Source: G11 sp947167445 (GTDB lineage Bacteria; Bacillota; Clostridia; Lachnospirales; Lachnospiraceae). From it: a stretch of DNA of 64,000 bases. The position numbers were made by a program, and so were the translations under genes. The notes under the pieces are model-generated. The model saw only the letters and a program-made list of their open reading frames with translations, was not told the DNA's origin and did not search any database. The stretch is taken from the NCBI GenBank assembly GCA_947167445.1, contig CAMVID010000003.1, forward strand, positions 62,001 through 126,000, read 5' to 3'. Within the stretch, counting starts at the first letter, position 1, and each line of letters opens with the position of its first letter. Positions 37,789-46,357 of this stretch are shown in pieces.

Positions 37789-38864
37789 TAAGAGTTCTGC
37801 ATATTATGGGTTCACTTGAGAGAGCAGGGATTGAATCTTTCGTGATGAATCTGTATCGAAACATTGACCGAAACAAAATCCAGTTCGATTTTGCAATATA
37901 TAACGAACCTACGGCGAATGGATATGCCGACGAAGTAAAAAAACTAGGTGGCAAGGTATTTGTTGTACCAACAAAAGAGAAAAGCATAATAAAGTGTTTC
38001 TCAACTATTAGAGGCATAGTTAAAGACAATGCATATAGCGTTGTATGGAGACATACAAGTAGTTGTATAGGTGGAATGGACCTGTATGCCGCCTATTTTG
38101 GTGGTGCCAAAACTAGAGTTTTGCATTCACATAGTTCTAGAAGGTTTGGCCTCGAAAAATATTTACACTATCTTTTGAGACCATTGTGCCGAATTGTTAG
38201 TACTAAAAAATTGGCGTGCGGAAAAGTTGCTGGTAGATGGATGTTTGGCACAACAAAATATGAGATAATTCCAAACGGAGTTGATACAGGAAAACTGGAA
38301 TTCAATGCTAGCATTCGTGAAAAATATAGGACAGAATTTGACATTAAGGACGAGATTATTATTGGAAACGTAGGAAGATTTGAAAAAGTTAAGAACCATA
38401 CGTTCATGATTGATGTCTTTAAAGAGTATTCGAATAAAATAGGAAACGCAATTCTTATGCTTGTAGGCGATGGAAGCTTGGAAGAAGAATGCAGAGAAAA
38501 GGTCAAAACGCTCGGAATAGCTGACAAAGTATTATTCCTTGGAAATAGAAGTGATGTATCAAACCTTTTACAAATGATGGATGTATTTTTTATGCCATCT
38601 AGATATGAGGGATTCCCTGTTAGTCTATTAGAAGCTCAAGCGACCGGTCTTTCGTGTGTGGTTTCGAGTGAAGTATCTCGGGAAACAAATGTCACAGGCA
38701 ATGTTTCATACATGAAACTGTCAGAGCCACATTTGCTATGGTGTAAAGCTTTGAGAGAAGCAGCTCAAAAACGTGACAAGGATGGATGCAAAAAAGTTCG
38801 AGATGAGGGGTATGATATATCGGATATAGCATCACGAATAGAAAGAATGCTCGAGATTATATGA
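37785..38864 (+). CDS. GT4 family glycosyltransferase
   Basis: 359 residues from ATG 37785, which overlaps the upstream TGA as ATGA with GAGGGG upstream. IRVLHIMGSLERAGIESFV is the usual N-terminus. KYEIIPNGVDTGK links the domains and RYEGFPVSLLEAQATGLSCVVS is the donor motif. VTGNVSYMKLSEP near the end resembles GT4 proteins such as EpsF. An extra 9 codons upstream are in frame but lie inside the previous gene. From about here onward codons are visibly more AT-rich than in the first part of the window. Confidence 0.9.
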   Translation: MIRVLHIMGSLERAGIESFVMNLYRNIDRNKIQFDFAIYNEPTANGYADEVKKLGGKVFVVPTKEKSIIKCFSTIRGIVKDNAYSVVWRHTSSCIGGMDLYAAYFGGAKTRVLHSHSSRRFGLEKYLHYLLRPLCRIVSTKKLACGKVAGRWMFGTTKYEIIPNGVDTGKLEFNASIREKYRTEFDIKDEIIIGNVGRFEKVKNHTFMIDVFKEYSNKIGNAILMLVGDGSLEEECREKVKTLGIADKVLFLGNRSDVSNLLQMMDVFFMPSRYEGFPVSLLEAQATGLSCVVSSEVSRETNVTGNVSYMKLSEPHLLWCKALREAAQKRDKDGCKKVRDEGYDISDIASRIERMLEII

Positions 38865-39985
38865 AAAAAGGTATATATATAGCTATCGAGGCCGAGGGAA
38901 TGTCCCTGGGCGTGAAAAAAAAGATCAGAAATCAAATTCAGGCATTATCAAAGCAATTTGATATCACATATGTAGGAATAAGGAAGAAACATACAGGGCT
39001 GATTAGGGCAGTGATGAGTCGCATTCCTTTTGGGTCGGCTGAGAGAGAGTATGGTGCCGCCCTTGAAGAAATAGACAGAGAAGGACAGATTGACTTTTTC
39101 TATTTTAGAGGATATGCCCTTGACAGAAAATATCTGTGGTTTATTTCTGAATTAAAAAAACGAAATCCCCTATGTAAGATTGTTTTTGAAATTCCGACTT
39201 ATCCAAACAAACGAGAGTTATTACGAAACAAAACGATGTGGCCATGGTATTTCAAAGGATTGTATTATAGGCGATTTCTAATCAACTATGTTGACCGTGT
39301 GGCGACATATAGTGAAGACGAGTATATATATGAAATCCCAACCATCAGGATACAGAATGGAATAAATCTCTCTGATTTTCACAAACCGAAGGTTTCAAAT
39401 AATAAGGGGAAAATGCAGGAAGAACCAATTGAATTGGTGGCTGTAGCAAGCTTTCAAAAGGCCCACGGGTATGATAGAGTTATCAGGGGATTGAAAGAGT
39501 ATTATCGAAAGCAAACGAATCCCAAAGTAATCCTAAACATAGTGGGTGATGGAGATGTATTGCCTTCATATAAGAAGTTGGCAGCTAGTTATGGATTGGG
39601 GGAGTATATTCGGTTTTATGGAAAGAAAGATGGGGAGGAGCTAGATGCCATATATGATAAGATGGATATAGGAATGGGGACATTTGCATCATATAGACGT
39701 GGCGTGTTTTTATCAAGTTCCTTGAAAGTTCGGGAGTACTTGGCACATGGATTGCCGATTGTGTCTGGGATGAGAGAAGATGTTTTTGATGAGGACTGCA
39801 GATTTGGGCTGATTTACCCCAATGATAATTCAGTGATAGATATAAATCAGATAATCAGCTTTTATACTTCTTTAAAGGAGAATAGAACAGAAACGGAACT
39901 TAGGGAATCTATTTGGGAATTTGCTAAACAAAAGGTAGATATTAATGTGACCATGCTGCCTGTAATCAAGTATTTATTAGATTAA
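38861..39985 (+). CDS. GT4-like glycosyltransferase
   Basis: 374 residues, divergent GT-B. The N-terminus KGIYIAIEAEGMSLGVKKKIRNQ has a glycine loop less standard than its neighbours. The linker IPTIRIQNGINLSDF and the C-terminal IGMGTFASYRRGVFLSSSLKVREYLAHGLPIVSG fit GT4, with the acidic EX7E pattern replaced by a RRGVF...KVREYL arrangement seen in some EPS enzymes. It overlaps the previous stop as ATGA. Donor unknown. Confidence 0.78.
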   Translation: MKKGIYIAIEAEGMSLGVKKKIRNQIQALSKQFDITYVGIRKKHTGLIRAVMSRIPFGSAEREYGAALEEIDREGQIDFFYFRGYALDRKYLWFISELKKRNPLCKIVFEIPTYPNKRELLRNKTMWPWYFKGLYYRRFLINYVDRVATYSEDEYIYEIPTIRIQNGINLSDFHKPKVSNNKGKMQEEPIELVAVASFQKAHGYDRVIRGLKEYYRKQTNPKVILNIVGDGDVLPSYKKLAASYGLGEYIRFYGKKDGEELDAIYDKMDIGMGTFASYRRGVFLSSSLKVREYLAHGLPIVSGMREDVFDEDCRFGLIYPNDNSVIDINQIISFYTSLKENRTETELRESIWEFAKQKVDINVTMLPVIKYLLD

Positions 39986-40010
39986 AAGCTATTGAAGTGA
40001 GGAGAAAAAG

Positions 40011-41084
40011 ATGAAATATGCTTTAATCGGTTGTGGAAGAATTTCTGCCAACCATATAGTTGCTGCGCATAATAACAATCTTGATATTGTTGGTATTTGC
40101 GACATCAATGAGACATGTATGGAGGATAAGGTTAAAAAGTTCCCATACTTGGCAGAGGTGGCACAATACGGTGATTACAAAGAGATGATAAGAACACAGA
40201 ATCCTGATTTGGTTGCAATTGCTACGGAATCTGGTAAACATGCCGAAATTGCGATTAACTGTATCGAGATGGGTTGCAATGTAATAATTGAGAAGCCTAT
40301 CGCGTTGTCGATTAAAGATGCAGACGCTATAGTGGAAGCTGCCGAAAGGAAAGGCGTTAAGGTTTGCGCATGTCATCAGAATCGATTTAATAAGGCTGTT
40401 CAGAAGATTCATGAAGCCGTTGAGATGAACAGGTTTGGGCGACTCCTATATGGTACAGCGCATATAAGGTGGGCGAGAGATCATGAGTACTATGACCGAG
40501 CAAGCTGGAGGGGAACCTGGGAGCAGGACGGCGGAGCGTTGATGAATCAGTGTATTCATGACATTGACTTGCTTAGGTGGCTGATGGGGGATGATATTGA
40601 AGAAGTGGTTGGATATACCGATCGGTTAAAACATCCTTATATTGAAGCAGAAGATTTAGGGCTTGCGTTGGTAAAGTTTAAAAATGGAAGCTATGGAATA
40701 ATTGAGGGAACAACTGATGTATTCCCTAAGAATCTTGAGGAGACCTTATACATTTTCGGAGAAAAAGGGACTGTCAAGGCAGGAGGGGAAGCTGTAAACC
40801 TTATTGAAGAGTGGCATTTCTCAGATTATCTGGACGTTTCCAAGGATGTGATTGAGCAATTTAGTGAAGTGCCGCCTAATATATATGGTTATGGACATAG
40901 TAAGCTTTATGCAGATATGGTTGCGGCGATTAACGAGAACCGTCAGCCTCTAGTCGATGCGAAAGCTGGGAAAAGGGCGGTGGAACTTGTCTTGGCTATA
41001 TATAAATCAGCAAGTGAGGGGTGCTCAGTTAAGCTACCTATCGAAGAGTGTTCGACTATGGATTTTGTAGGAAGGTTTCAGTAA
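40011..41084 (+). CDS. wlbA: UDP-GlcNAcA 3-dehydrogenase, WlbA/WbpB-like
   Basis: Gfo/Idh/MocA family oxidoreductase, 357 residues, which oxidises C3 of UDP-2-acetamido-2-deoxyglucuronic acid. The NAD motif GCGRISANH is near residue 8, EKPIALS near 97 and the catalytic stretch DGGALMNQCIHDIDLLRWLMG near 180 (the form found in WlbA and WbpB). AGGAG lies 9-10 bases upstream of the ATG. The next two genes encode the WlbC-type aminotransferase and WlbB-type acetyltransferase, so the first three steps after UDP-GlcNAcA are all together. The dehydrogenase at the window start could supply UDP-GlcNAcA. Confidence 0.88.
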   Translation: MKYALIGCGRISANHIVAAHNNNLDIVGICDINETCMEDKVKKFPYLAEVAQYGDYKEMIRTQNPDLVAIATESGKHAEIAINCIEMGCNVIIEKPIALSIKDADAIVEAAERKGVKVCACHQNRFNKAVQKIHEAVEMNRFGRLLYGTAHIRWARDHEYYDRASWRGTWEQDGGALMNQCIHDIDLLRWLMGDDIEEVVGYTDRLKHPYIEAEDLGLALVKFKNGSYGIIEGTTDVFPKNLEETLYIFGEKGTVKAGGEAVNLIEEWHFSDYLDVSKDVIEQFSEVPPNIYGYGHSKLYADMVAAINENRQPLVDAKAGKRAVELVLAIYKSASEGCSVKLPIEECSTMDFVGRFQ

Positions 41085-42226
41085 TGGAATTTATAGCTTT
41101 GAAAGCTCAGTATAGAGCATTAAAAAATGAGATAGATGAAAGCATTTCAAAGGTTTTAGAAGGTGGAGATTTTATACAAGGGGAATATGTAAAGGCTTTT
41201 GAGGAGGAGTTGGCAGAGTATATCGGGGTTAAGCACGTAATTAGTTGTTCCGATGGAACTGCTGCTCTTCAGCTAATCTTTATGGCCTATAATTTTGGAA
41301 AAGATGATGTGGTGTTTTGCCCTGATATGACATTCATTGCATCAATAGAGCCGGCGTGCCTGTTGGGTGTCACCCCGGTTTTTTGCGATATTAACCCGAA
41401 AACTTATAATATATCCCCGGAAAGTCTTGAAAGACAGATTTTGGCTGTTAAAGAAGAGGGGAAACTAATCCCTAGGGCTGTTGTTGCAGTCGATTTTCTT
41501 GGGAATCCCGCGGAATTTGACGAGTTAAGAAAAATTACTAACAAGTATGACCTTTTATTGATAGAAGATGCTGCACAGGGTATTGGGGCATCTTATAAAG
41601 GGAAAAAGTGTGGCTCACTTGGTGATATTGCCGCGACATCATTCTTTCCGTCAAAGCCATTAGGCTGTTATGGTGACGGAGGGGCTGTTTTTACCAATGA
41701 TGACGAAATTGCAGAAAAACTGAAATCCTTGAGGGTGCATGGAAAAGGAATTGATAAATATCACAATATCCAAATAGGAATCAATTCCAGACTGGATACA
41801 ATACAGGCAGGTATTCTAAGGGTTAAGCTGAAACATTTAGAAGAGGAGATAGGTATAAGGCAGGATATCGCCAGAAAGTATTGGGAAGGGCTGTCTGATA
41901 TCTATGAAATACCATTTGTTTCAGAGGGCTCAATATCAGCTTACGCACAGTTTTCAATAAAACCCAGTGAAAAACTTAAAAAAATAGGAATAACAAGAGA
42001 AGGATGTATGGAAGCATTAAAAACAAAGGGTATACCAAGTATACTATATTACCCAGTTCCTTTGCATCTGTTACCGGTATTTGCTTCGATTAACAGTTAT
42101 TCTGAAACTTTTGCTAACACTATTGAATATAGCGAGAATCATCTGGGTATTCCTTTTTCACCATATATTACCCATGACGAGCAGGAAAATGTAATTAAGA
42201 CATTAATGGAAATAGGACAGAACTGA
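41084..42226 (+). CDS. wlbC: UDP-3-keto-sugar aminotransferase, WlbC/WbpE-like
   Basis: DegT/DnrJ/EryC1 family PLP enzyme, 380 residues from ATG 41084 (TAATG overlap, AGGAAGG 8 bases upstream). Lys191 in SFFPSKPLGCYGDGG is the PLP lysine, so unlike the related protein at 53045 this is a true aminotransferase. VDFLGNPAEFDEL, EDAAQGIGASYKGKKCGS and INSRLDTIQAGIL match WbpE closely. It would place an amino group at C3 of the WlbA product using glutamate. An in-frame upstream extension to 41048 lies in the wlbA gene and adds residues foreign to the family. Confidence 0.9.
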   Translation: MEFIALKAQYRALKNEIDESISKVLEGGDFIQGEYVKAFEEELAEYIGVKHVISCSDGTAALQLIFMAYNFGKDDVVFCPDMTFIASIEPACLLGVTPVFCDINPKTYNISPESLERQILAVKEEGKLIPRAVVAVDFLGNPAEFDELRKITNKYDLLLIEDAAQGIGASYKGKKCGSLGDIAATSFFPSKPLGCYGDGGAVFTNDDEIAEKLKSLRVHGKGIDKYHNIQIGINSRLDTIQAGILRVKLKHLEEEIGIRQDIARKYWEGLSDIYEIPFVSEGSISAYAQFSIKPSEKLKKIGITREGCMEALKTKGIPSILYYPVPLHLLPVFASINSYSETFANTIEYSENHLGIPFSPYITHDEQENVIKTLMEIGQN

Positions 42227-42227
42227 T

Positions 42228-42779
42228 ATGAAAATACATGAATCAGCATTCGTTGATGATGGGGCTAGAATTGGAGAAGGAACTTCAATTTGGCAAAACT
42301 GCATTATTCAAAGTGGCGCGGTAGTTGGTGATAATTGTAATATTGGCGCGAATGTATACATAGAAAAGAATGTATCTATTGGTAATGGCGTAAAGATAAA
42401 AAATAATGTTGCCCTATATGATGGAGCAATTATTAAGGATGATGTTTTTCTTGGTCCCAATTGTGTGTTTACGAATGTTATAAATCCGAGGAGTTTCATT
42501 AACCGAAAACACGAATTCAGAACAACGATAGTTAATAAGGGAGCTACAATAGGAGCTAATGCTACAATAGTATGTGGGACAGAAATAGGTGAGTATGCAT
42601 TTGTCGCCGCGGGAGCTGTTGTTACAAAAAGCGTTGGACCACATGTGCTTGTTATGGGGAATCCCGGAAGAGAAGCAGGATATGTATGTATGTGTGGGTG
42701 CAAATTGAATGGTGAACTTGAGTGTATGGGATGTCATAAAAGATATCAACTTCAGGACGACCGCATAAAAGAGGCATAA
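42228..42779 (+). CDS. wlbB: UDP-3-amino-sugar N-acetyltransferase, WlbB/WbpD-like
   Basis: Left-handed beta-helix acyltransferase, 183 residues, with hexapeptide repeats from about residue 10 to 145 (such as GTSIWQ, AVVGDN, NIGANV, VSIGNG). RSFINRKHEF corresponds to the loop carrying the catalytic region in WbpD relatives, and VMGNPGREAGYVC closes the helix. It would N-acetylate the C3 amine to give UDP-2,3-diacetamido-2,3-dideoxyglucuronic acid. The tail has four or more cysteines (CMCGCKLNGELECMGCHK), a small zinc-ribbon-like end seen in some members. Begins one base after wlbC. Confidence 0.88.
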   Translation: MKIHESAFVDDGARIGEGTSIWQNCIIQSGAVVGDNCNIGANVYIEKNVSIGNGVKIKNNVALYDGAIIKDDVFLGPNCVFTNVINPRSFINRKHEFRTTIVNKGATIGANATIVCGTEIGEYAFVAAGAVVTKSVGPHVLVMGNPGREAGYVCMCGCKLNGELECMGCHKRYQLQDDRIKEA

Positions 42780-42789
42780 TAAGGATAAA

Positions 42790-43404
42790 ATGATTGTAAT
42801 TATTGACTATAAAATGGGTAATTTAGCCTCAATTAAAAATATGCTGCACAGGATAGGCTATAATGATGTGGTCATTTCGAGTGATTATAAAGATGTTGAA
42901 AATGCCGACAAGCTTATTCTCCCAGGAGTTGGTTCTTTTGATCAAGGGGTTAGGAATCTTAGGGAATATGATTTAGACTCTGCCATTAAATATTCTGTTG
43001 GGGAGCAAGGTAAACCATTAATGGGAATATGTCTTGGCATGCAACTTTTGGGGGCACAAAGTGAAGAAGGGACATTGCAAGGACTTAATCTTATTCCTTT
43101 TGACACAGTTAGATTTGATTTAGACAAGGAGTATAAGGTTCCACATATGGGGTGGGATGAAGTAGTAATAAAAAAGAAGGGTGAAAAAATCACGGAAGGG
43201 CTGTATGAAAGTAGCCAGCGTTATTATTTTGTGCATAGCTATCATGCAGTTTGCCAGAACAATGAAGATGTTCTCATGACATGTAATTATGGTTATGAAT
43301 TTGTCGCTGCTGTTTCAAGAGATAATATCTGTGGATTTCAGTTTCATCCTGAAAAAAGCCATAGATATGGTATGCGCTTATTAGAAAACTTTACGAAGGT
43401 ATAA
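42790..43404 (+). CDS. hisH2: HisH-like glutamine amidotransferase for sugar acetamidino formation
   Basis: Class I glutaminase, 204 residues. Catalytic Cys81 in GICLGMQLLG and the His186/Glu188 pair in FHPEKS are intact, so ammonia release from glutamine should work. Although it resembles the histidine enzyme subunit, no other histidine gene is present; the partners are a HisF-like protein and a WbpG-like protein. In Pseudomonas aeruginosa O5 the same trio (HisH2, HisF2, WbpG) converts a 3-acetamido group to acetamidino. AAGGATAAA precedes the ATG. Confidence 0.9.
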   Translation: MIVIIDYKMGNLASIKNMLHRIGYNDVVISSDYKDVENADKLILPGVGSFDQGVRNLREYDLDSAIKYSVGEQGKPLMGICLGMQLLGAQSEEGTLQGLNLIPFDTVRFDLDKEYKVPHMGWDEVVIKKKGEKITEGLYESSQRYYFVHSYHAVCQNNEDVLMTCNYGYEFVAAVSRDNICGFQFHPEKSHRYGMRLLENFTKV

Positions 43405-43407
43405 AAA

Positions 43408-44172
43408 ATGGTTAGACCTCGGATTATTCCGACTTTATTAATAAATAACGGCAATCTGGTAAAAACAAAGAAGTTTTCTGAGCCAAGATATTTGGGCGAT
43501 CCAATCAATGCCATAAGGATTTTCAACGAGAAGTTTGTCGATGAATTGTGCGTTCTAGATATCACAGCCTCAAAAGCTGGAAGAGAACCTGACTACGAAC
43601 TCTTAGGGAAAATGGCCTCAGAGGCCTTTATGCCGCTAAGCTATGGTGGAGGGATCAACACCATAGATCAGATGAAGCAAATATTTAGAATTGGATTTGA
43701 AAAGATTATTATAAATACAGCTTCATTAAAACAGGATGGCTTAATACGGCAAGCATCCGAGTATTTTGGAAGTCAGAGCATAGTGTGTGCTATAGATTAC
43801 AAAAATGGTGTTTTTGGTAGTTTTTGTTATATAAATGATGGTAACACAAAAGTGAAGATAACTCCTCTAGAACGTGCTTTGAAAGCAGAAAAAGAGGGCG
43901 CCGGGGAAGTGCTTTTGTATTCTATAAACAATGATGGAATGGGAGAAGGATACGACCTTAGAACGATAGAAAAAGTCACTAAATCAGTTACCATTCCCGT
44001 AATTGCTTGTGGCGGGGCAAAAAAAATATCCGATATCAAAATGGCACTAGCCTCGGGAGCGGATGCCGCAGCCGCAGGTAGTATGTTCGTCTTTTACGGA
44101 AAAAAACAAGCAGTATTAATTAACTACCCGGAAGAAAAGGAATTTTGGAGTCATGGAATATACCAAGATTAG
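43408..44172 (+). CDS. hisF2: HisF-like protein for sugar acetamidino formation, lacking catalytic Asp11
   Basis: TIM barrel of 254 residues. RIIPTLLINNGNLVK lines up with the start of true HisF (RIIACLDVKDGRVVK), and Leu11 stands where HisF has catalytic Asp11. Asp of the AIDYKNG strand and GDPINAIRIFNEK are kept. The changes match HisF2 proteins of O-antigen loci, where the barrel is thought to conduct ammonia from HisH to WbpG instead of making imidazole glycerol phosphate. GGAG-type spacing is poor, but the gene follows hisH2 by 3 bases and overlaps the WbpG-like gene by 20 bases, which suggests complex assembly. Confidence 0.9.
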   Translation: MVRPRIIPTLLINNGNLVKTKKFSEPRYLGDPINAIRIFNEKFVDELCVLDITASKAGREPDYELLGKMASEAFMPLSYGGGINTIDQMKQIFRIGFEKIIINTASLKQDGLIRQASEYFGSQSIVCAIDYKNGVFGSFCYINDGNTKVKITPLERALKAEKEGAGEVLLYSINNDGMGEGYDLRTIEKVTKSVTIPVIACGGAKKISDIKMALASGADAAAAGSMFVFYGKKQAVLINYPEEKEFWSHGIYQD

Positions 44173-45301
44173 AGAACCTTACAAAATATGTTCACGCTGC
44201 ATAATGGATACAACTAGTGATCCGAACTTATCTCTTGATGAAGAGGGCGTTTGCAATTACTGTCATGAGTTTGATGAGCAGTATAAGAAATATAGTATAT
44301 ATCGAGAAAACGGGAAGCAAAAACTCGATGCCTTGATGGAGAAAATAAAGAAAGAATGTAAAAATCGGGAATATGATTGTGCCCTTGGCATTTCGGGGGG
44401 GGTGGATAGTTCATACCTTTTACATCTATGTCATCAGTATGGCCTGAGAGTGTTGGCGATTCATGTTGATGCGGGTTGGAATTCCGAGATTGCTGTTCAA
44501 AATATTGAAAAGATGTGCACAAAGCTGGGCTATGATTTGCATACAGTTGTTATTGATTGGGAAACAATTAAGGAACTTCAACGTGCATATCTTTTTTCGG
44601 GGTTAGCAAATCAGGACGTTCCTCAGGATCATTGCTTTGTCGCTGCTGTTAGACAATACTGCAAGAAATATAGAATCAAATATCTTATGAACGGTTGGAA
44701 TATTGCTACAGAAGGGATTCTATCACATGCTTATCAACAGTCACCATGGGATTGGATAAATATTAAAGACGTATATAGAAAGTGTGGGAGAGGGTTAGTT
44801 TCGCTTCGAAAATACCCTCATATTGGTTTCTTTAATAAATATATTGGATATAAGTATTTTTACCCAGTACAAGAAATCCGTCCATTAAACTATCTTGACT
44901 ATTCAAAAAAAGGCGCAATAGAGATTTTGGAGAAGGAGTATGGATGGAAATATTATGGAGGTAAACATTTTGAATCAAGGTTTACCAGATTTTTTCAAGA
45001 GGTTTACCTGCCGGCAAAATATGGTTGGGAGAAAAGAAGAGACCACATTTCCAGCTTGATTGTTGGCGGGGAAATGACAAGGGATGAAGGACTGGCTGAG
45101 ATTGGGACACCGACTTGTACAGACATGCAAAAGCAAGAAGAAATCGAATATATAATAAAGAAGCTGGATATATCTCAAGAGGAATGGAATAAAATAATGA
45201 GCACACCTGCAAAAAGCCTTAGTGATTATCGAAACGAGAATCAAGCAAAACAAATATTAGTCAAATGTAAGAATTGTATTGTGAGAACAAATCGGAAATA
45301 A
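44153..45301 (+). CDS. wbpG: WbpG-like N-acetyl sugar amidotransferase
   Basis: ATP-dependent PP-loop enzyme, 382 residues. SGGVDSS at 81-87 binds ATP. Cys13 and Cys16 (CSRCIMD) plus Cys34 and Cys37 (CNYC) form a probable zinc site. GWNIATEG and YFYPVQEIRPLNY are conserved in WbpG/PseA relatives. It would activate the 3-acetamido group and accept ammonia from HisH2/HisF2 to give an acetamidino group. PseA/LegG-like proteins do the same on nine-carbon sugars, but the wlb genes next door point to a uronic acid substrate. The Shine-Dalgarno GGAG is only 2 bases from the ATG, so translation probably depends on coupling. Confidence 0.9.
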   Translation: MEYTKIREPYKICSRCIMDTTSDPNLSLDEEGVCNYCHEFDEQYKKYSIYRENGKQKLDALMEKIKKECKNREYDCALGISGGVDSSYLLHLCHQYGLRVLAIHVDAGWNSEIAVQNIEKMCTKLGYDLHTVVIDWETIKELQRAYLFSGLANQDVPQDHCFVAAVRQYCKKYRIKYLMNGWNIATEGILSHAYQQSPWDWINIKDVYRKCGRGLVSLRKYPHIGFFNKYIGYKYFYPVQEIRPLNYLDYSKKGAIEILEKEYGWKYYGGKHFESRFTRFFQEVYLPAKYGWEKRRDHISSLIVGGEMTRDEGLAEIGTPTCTDMQKQEEIEYIIKKLDISQEEWNKIMSTPAKSLSDYRNENQAKQILVKCKNCIVRTNRK

Positions 45302-45307
45302 AGGAGA
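45301..45307 (+). promoter_or_regulatory. Ribosome binding site deciding GTG start of hddA
   Basis: AAGGAGA, 9 bases before GTG 45317; begins with the last base of the wbpG stop codon. The first GHMP beta strand begins directly at the GTG, so no other start fits. Confidence 0.65.
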
Positions 45308-45316
45308 ACAGTCATT

Positions 45317-46357
45317 GTGATTATAACAAGAACGCCGTTAAGAATATCGTTTTTTGGAGGCGGAACAGACTTGCCTGGGTTTTATAGAGAATATGGTGGA
45401 GAGGTTCTTTCAACAACGATAGACAAGTATTTGTACATCACATGTCGACATATGCCGCCATTTTGGACATATAAGCATAGATTGGTCTATGGTTCTAATA
45501 CAGAAACTGTATCTTCTATAGATGAGATTGATCACCCCTCAATTAGAGAAACCTTTCGGTTCTTAGGAATAGATTATGGCGTAGACTTACACTATAACAC
45601 AGACATTCCTGCAAGATCCGGAATCGGTTCTAGTTCATCTTTTACAGTGGGACTGGTAAATGCTCTAAGCGGATTAAACGGGAAAATCAAATCAAAGCAT
45701 GAATTGATGACTGAAAGTATCTATATAGAACAAAATATGATTAAAGAACCGGTTGGTTCGCAAGATCAAACTGCAGCGGCATATGGAGGATTTAATCACA
45801 TCTTATTTAGACAGGATGGGGAGATAGAAGTTCACCCAATTACTGTTTCAGAAAGTAGAATTAATGAGCTAAACAAGCACTTGCTGCTTGTTTTTACAGG
45901 GTTTCAAAGGTTTTCTAAGGATATTGAAAAGAAAAAGATTGATAACATAGGTAATAAGGTAGCGGATTTAATTGAAATGAAAAAATATGTTGAACAGTCC
46001 ATTGACATTCTTAACACAGGAGCTGATATAAGGGATTTTGGCGCTCTCTTAAATGAAACATGGATGAAGAAGAGAAATTTGTCAGAGAATGTATCTGATA
46101 GTCGAATAGACAGTTTATATGAGCTAGGAATGGCAAATGGAGCCATTGGTGGCAAGTTACTCGGGGCAGGAGGAGGAGGATTTATGTTATTTTTTGTGCC
46201 TCCTGATGAAAGGAAAAAGCTTAAGAACGCCATATCTGATTATCTTACAGTTCCGTTTAACTTTGATAATTCAGGTAGCCAAGTAATATATTATAGACCG
46301 GAAGATGAAATTATCAGAGAACCGTATATTATACCAAATGGGAGATCGATTCAATGA
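45317..46357 (+). CDS. hddA: D-glycero-D-manno-heptose 7-phosphate kinase, HddA-like
   Basis: GHMP-family kinase, 346 residues, which phosphorylates C1 of heptose 7-phosphate in the GDP-heptose route. TPLRISFFGGGTDLP at the N-terminus, the ATP loop ARSGIGSSSSFTVG (about 99-112), EPVGSQDQTAAAYGG and KLLGAGGGGFMLF are typical of HddA. The start is GTG 45317 with AAGGAGA 9 bases upstream. The partner enzymes GmhA (59803) and an HddC-GmhB fusion (56154) are in the window, although separated by 10 kb of other genes. Confidence 0.9.
   Translation: MIITRTPLRISFFGGGTDLPGFYREYGGEVLSTTIDKYLYITCRHMPPFWTYKHRLVYGSNTETVSSIDEIDHPSIRETFRFLGIDYGVDLHYNTDIPARSGIGSSSSFTVGLVNALSGLNGKIKSKHELMTESIYIEQNMIKEPVGSQDQTAAAYGGFNHILFRQDGEIEVHPITVSESRINELNKHLLLVFTGFQRFSKDIEKKKIDNIGNKVADLIEMKKYVEQSIDILNTGADIRDFGALLNETWMKKRNLSENVSDSRIDSLYELGMANGAIGGKLLGAGGGGFMLFFVPPDERKKLKNAISDYLTVPFNFDNSGSQVIYYRPEDEIIREPYIIPNGRSIQ

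Noticed and set aside
41048..41083. Earlier start for the WlbC-like aminotransferase
   Set aside because: The extra residues lie inside wlbA and precede the normal MEFI start of the family, which has AGGAAGG at good spacing.
42790..44172. Histidine biosynthesis genes hisH and hisF
   Set aside because: No other his genes, catalytic Asp11 of HisF is missing, and the next gene is WbpG-like; the acetamidino role fits better.
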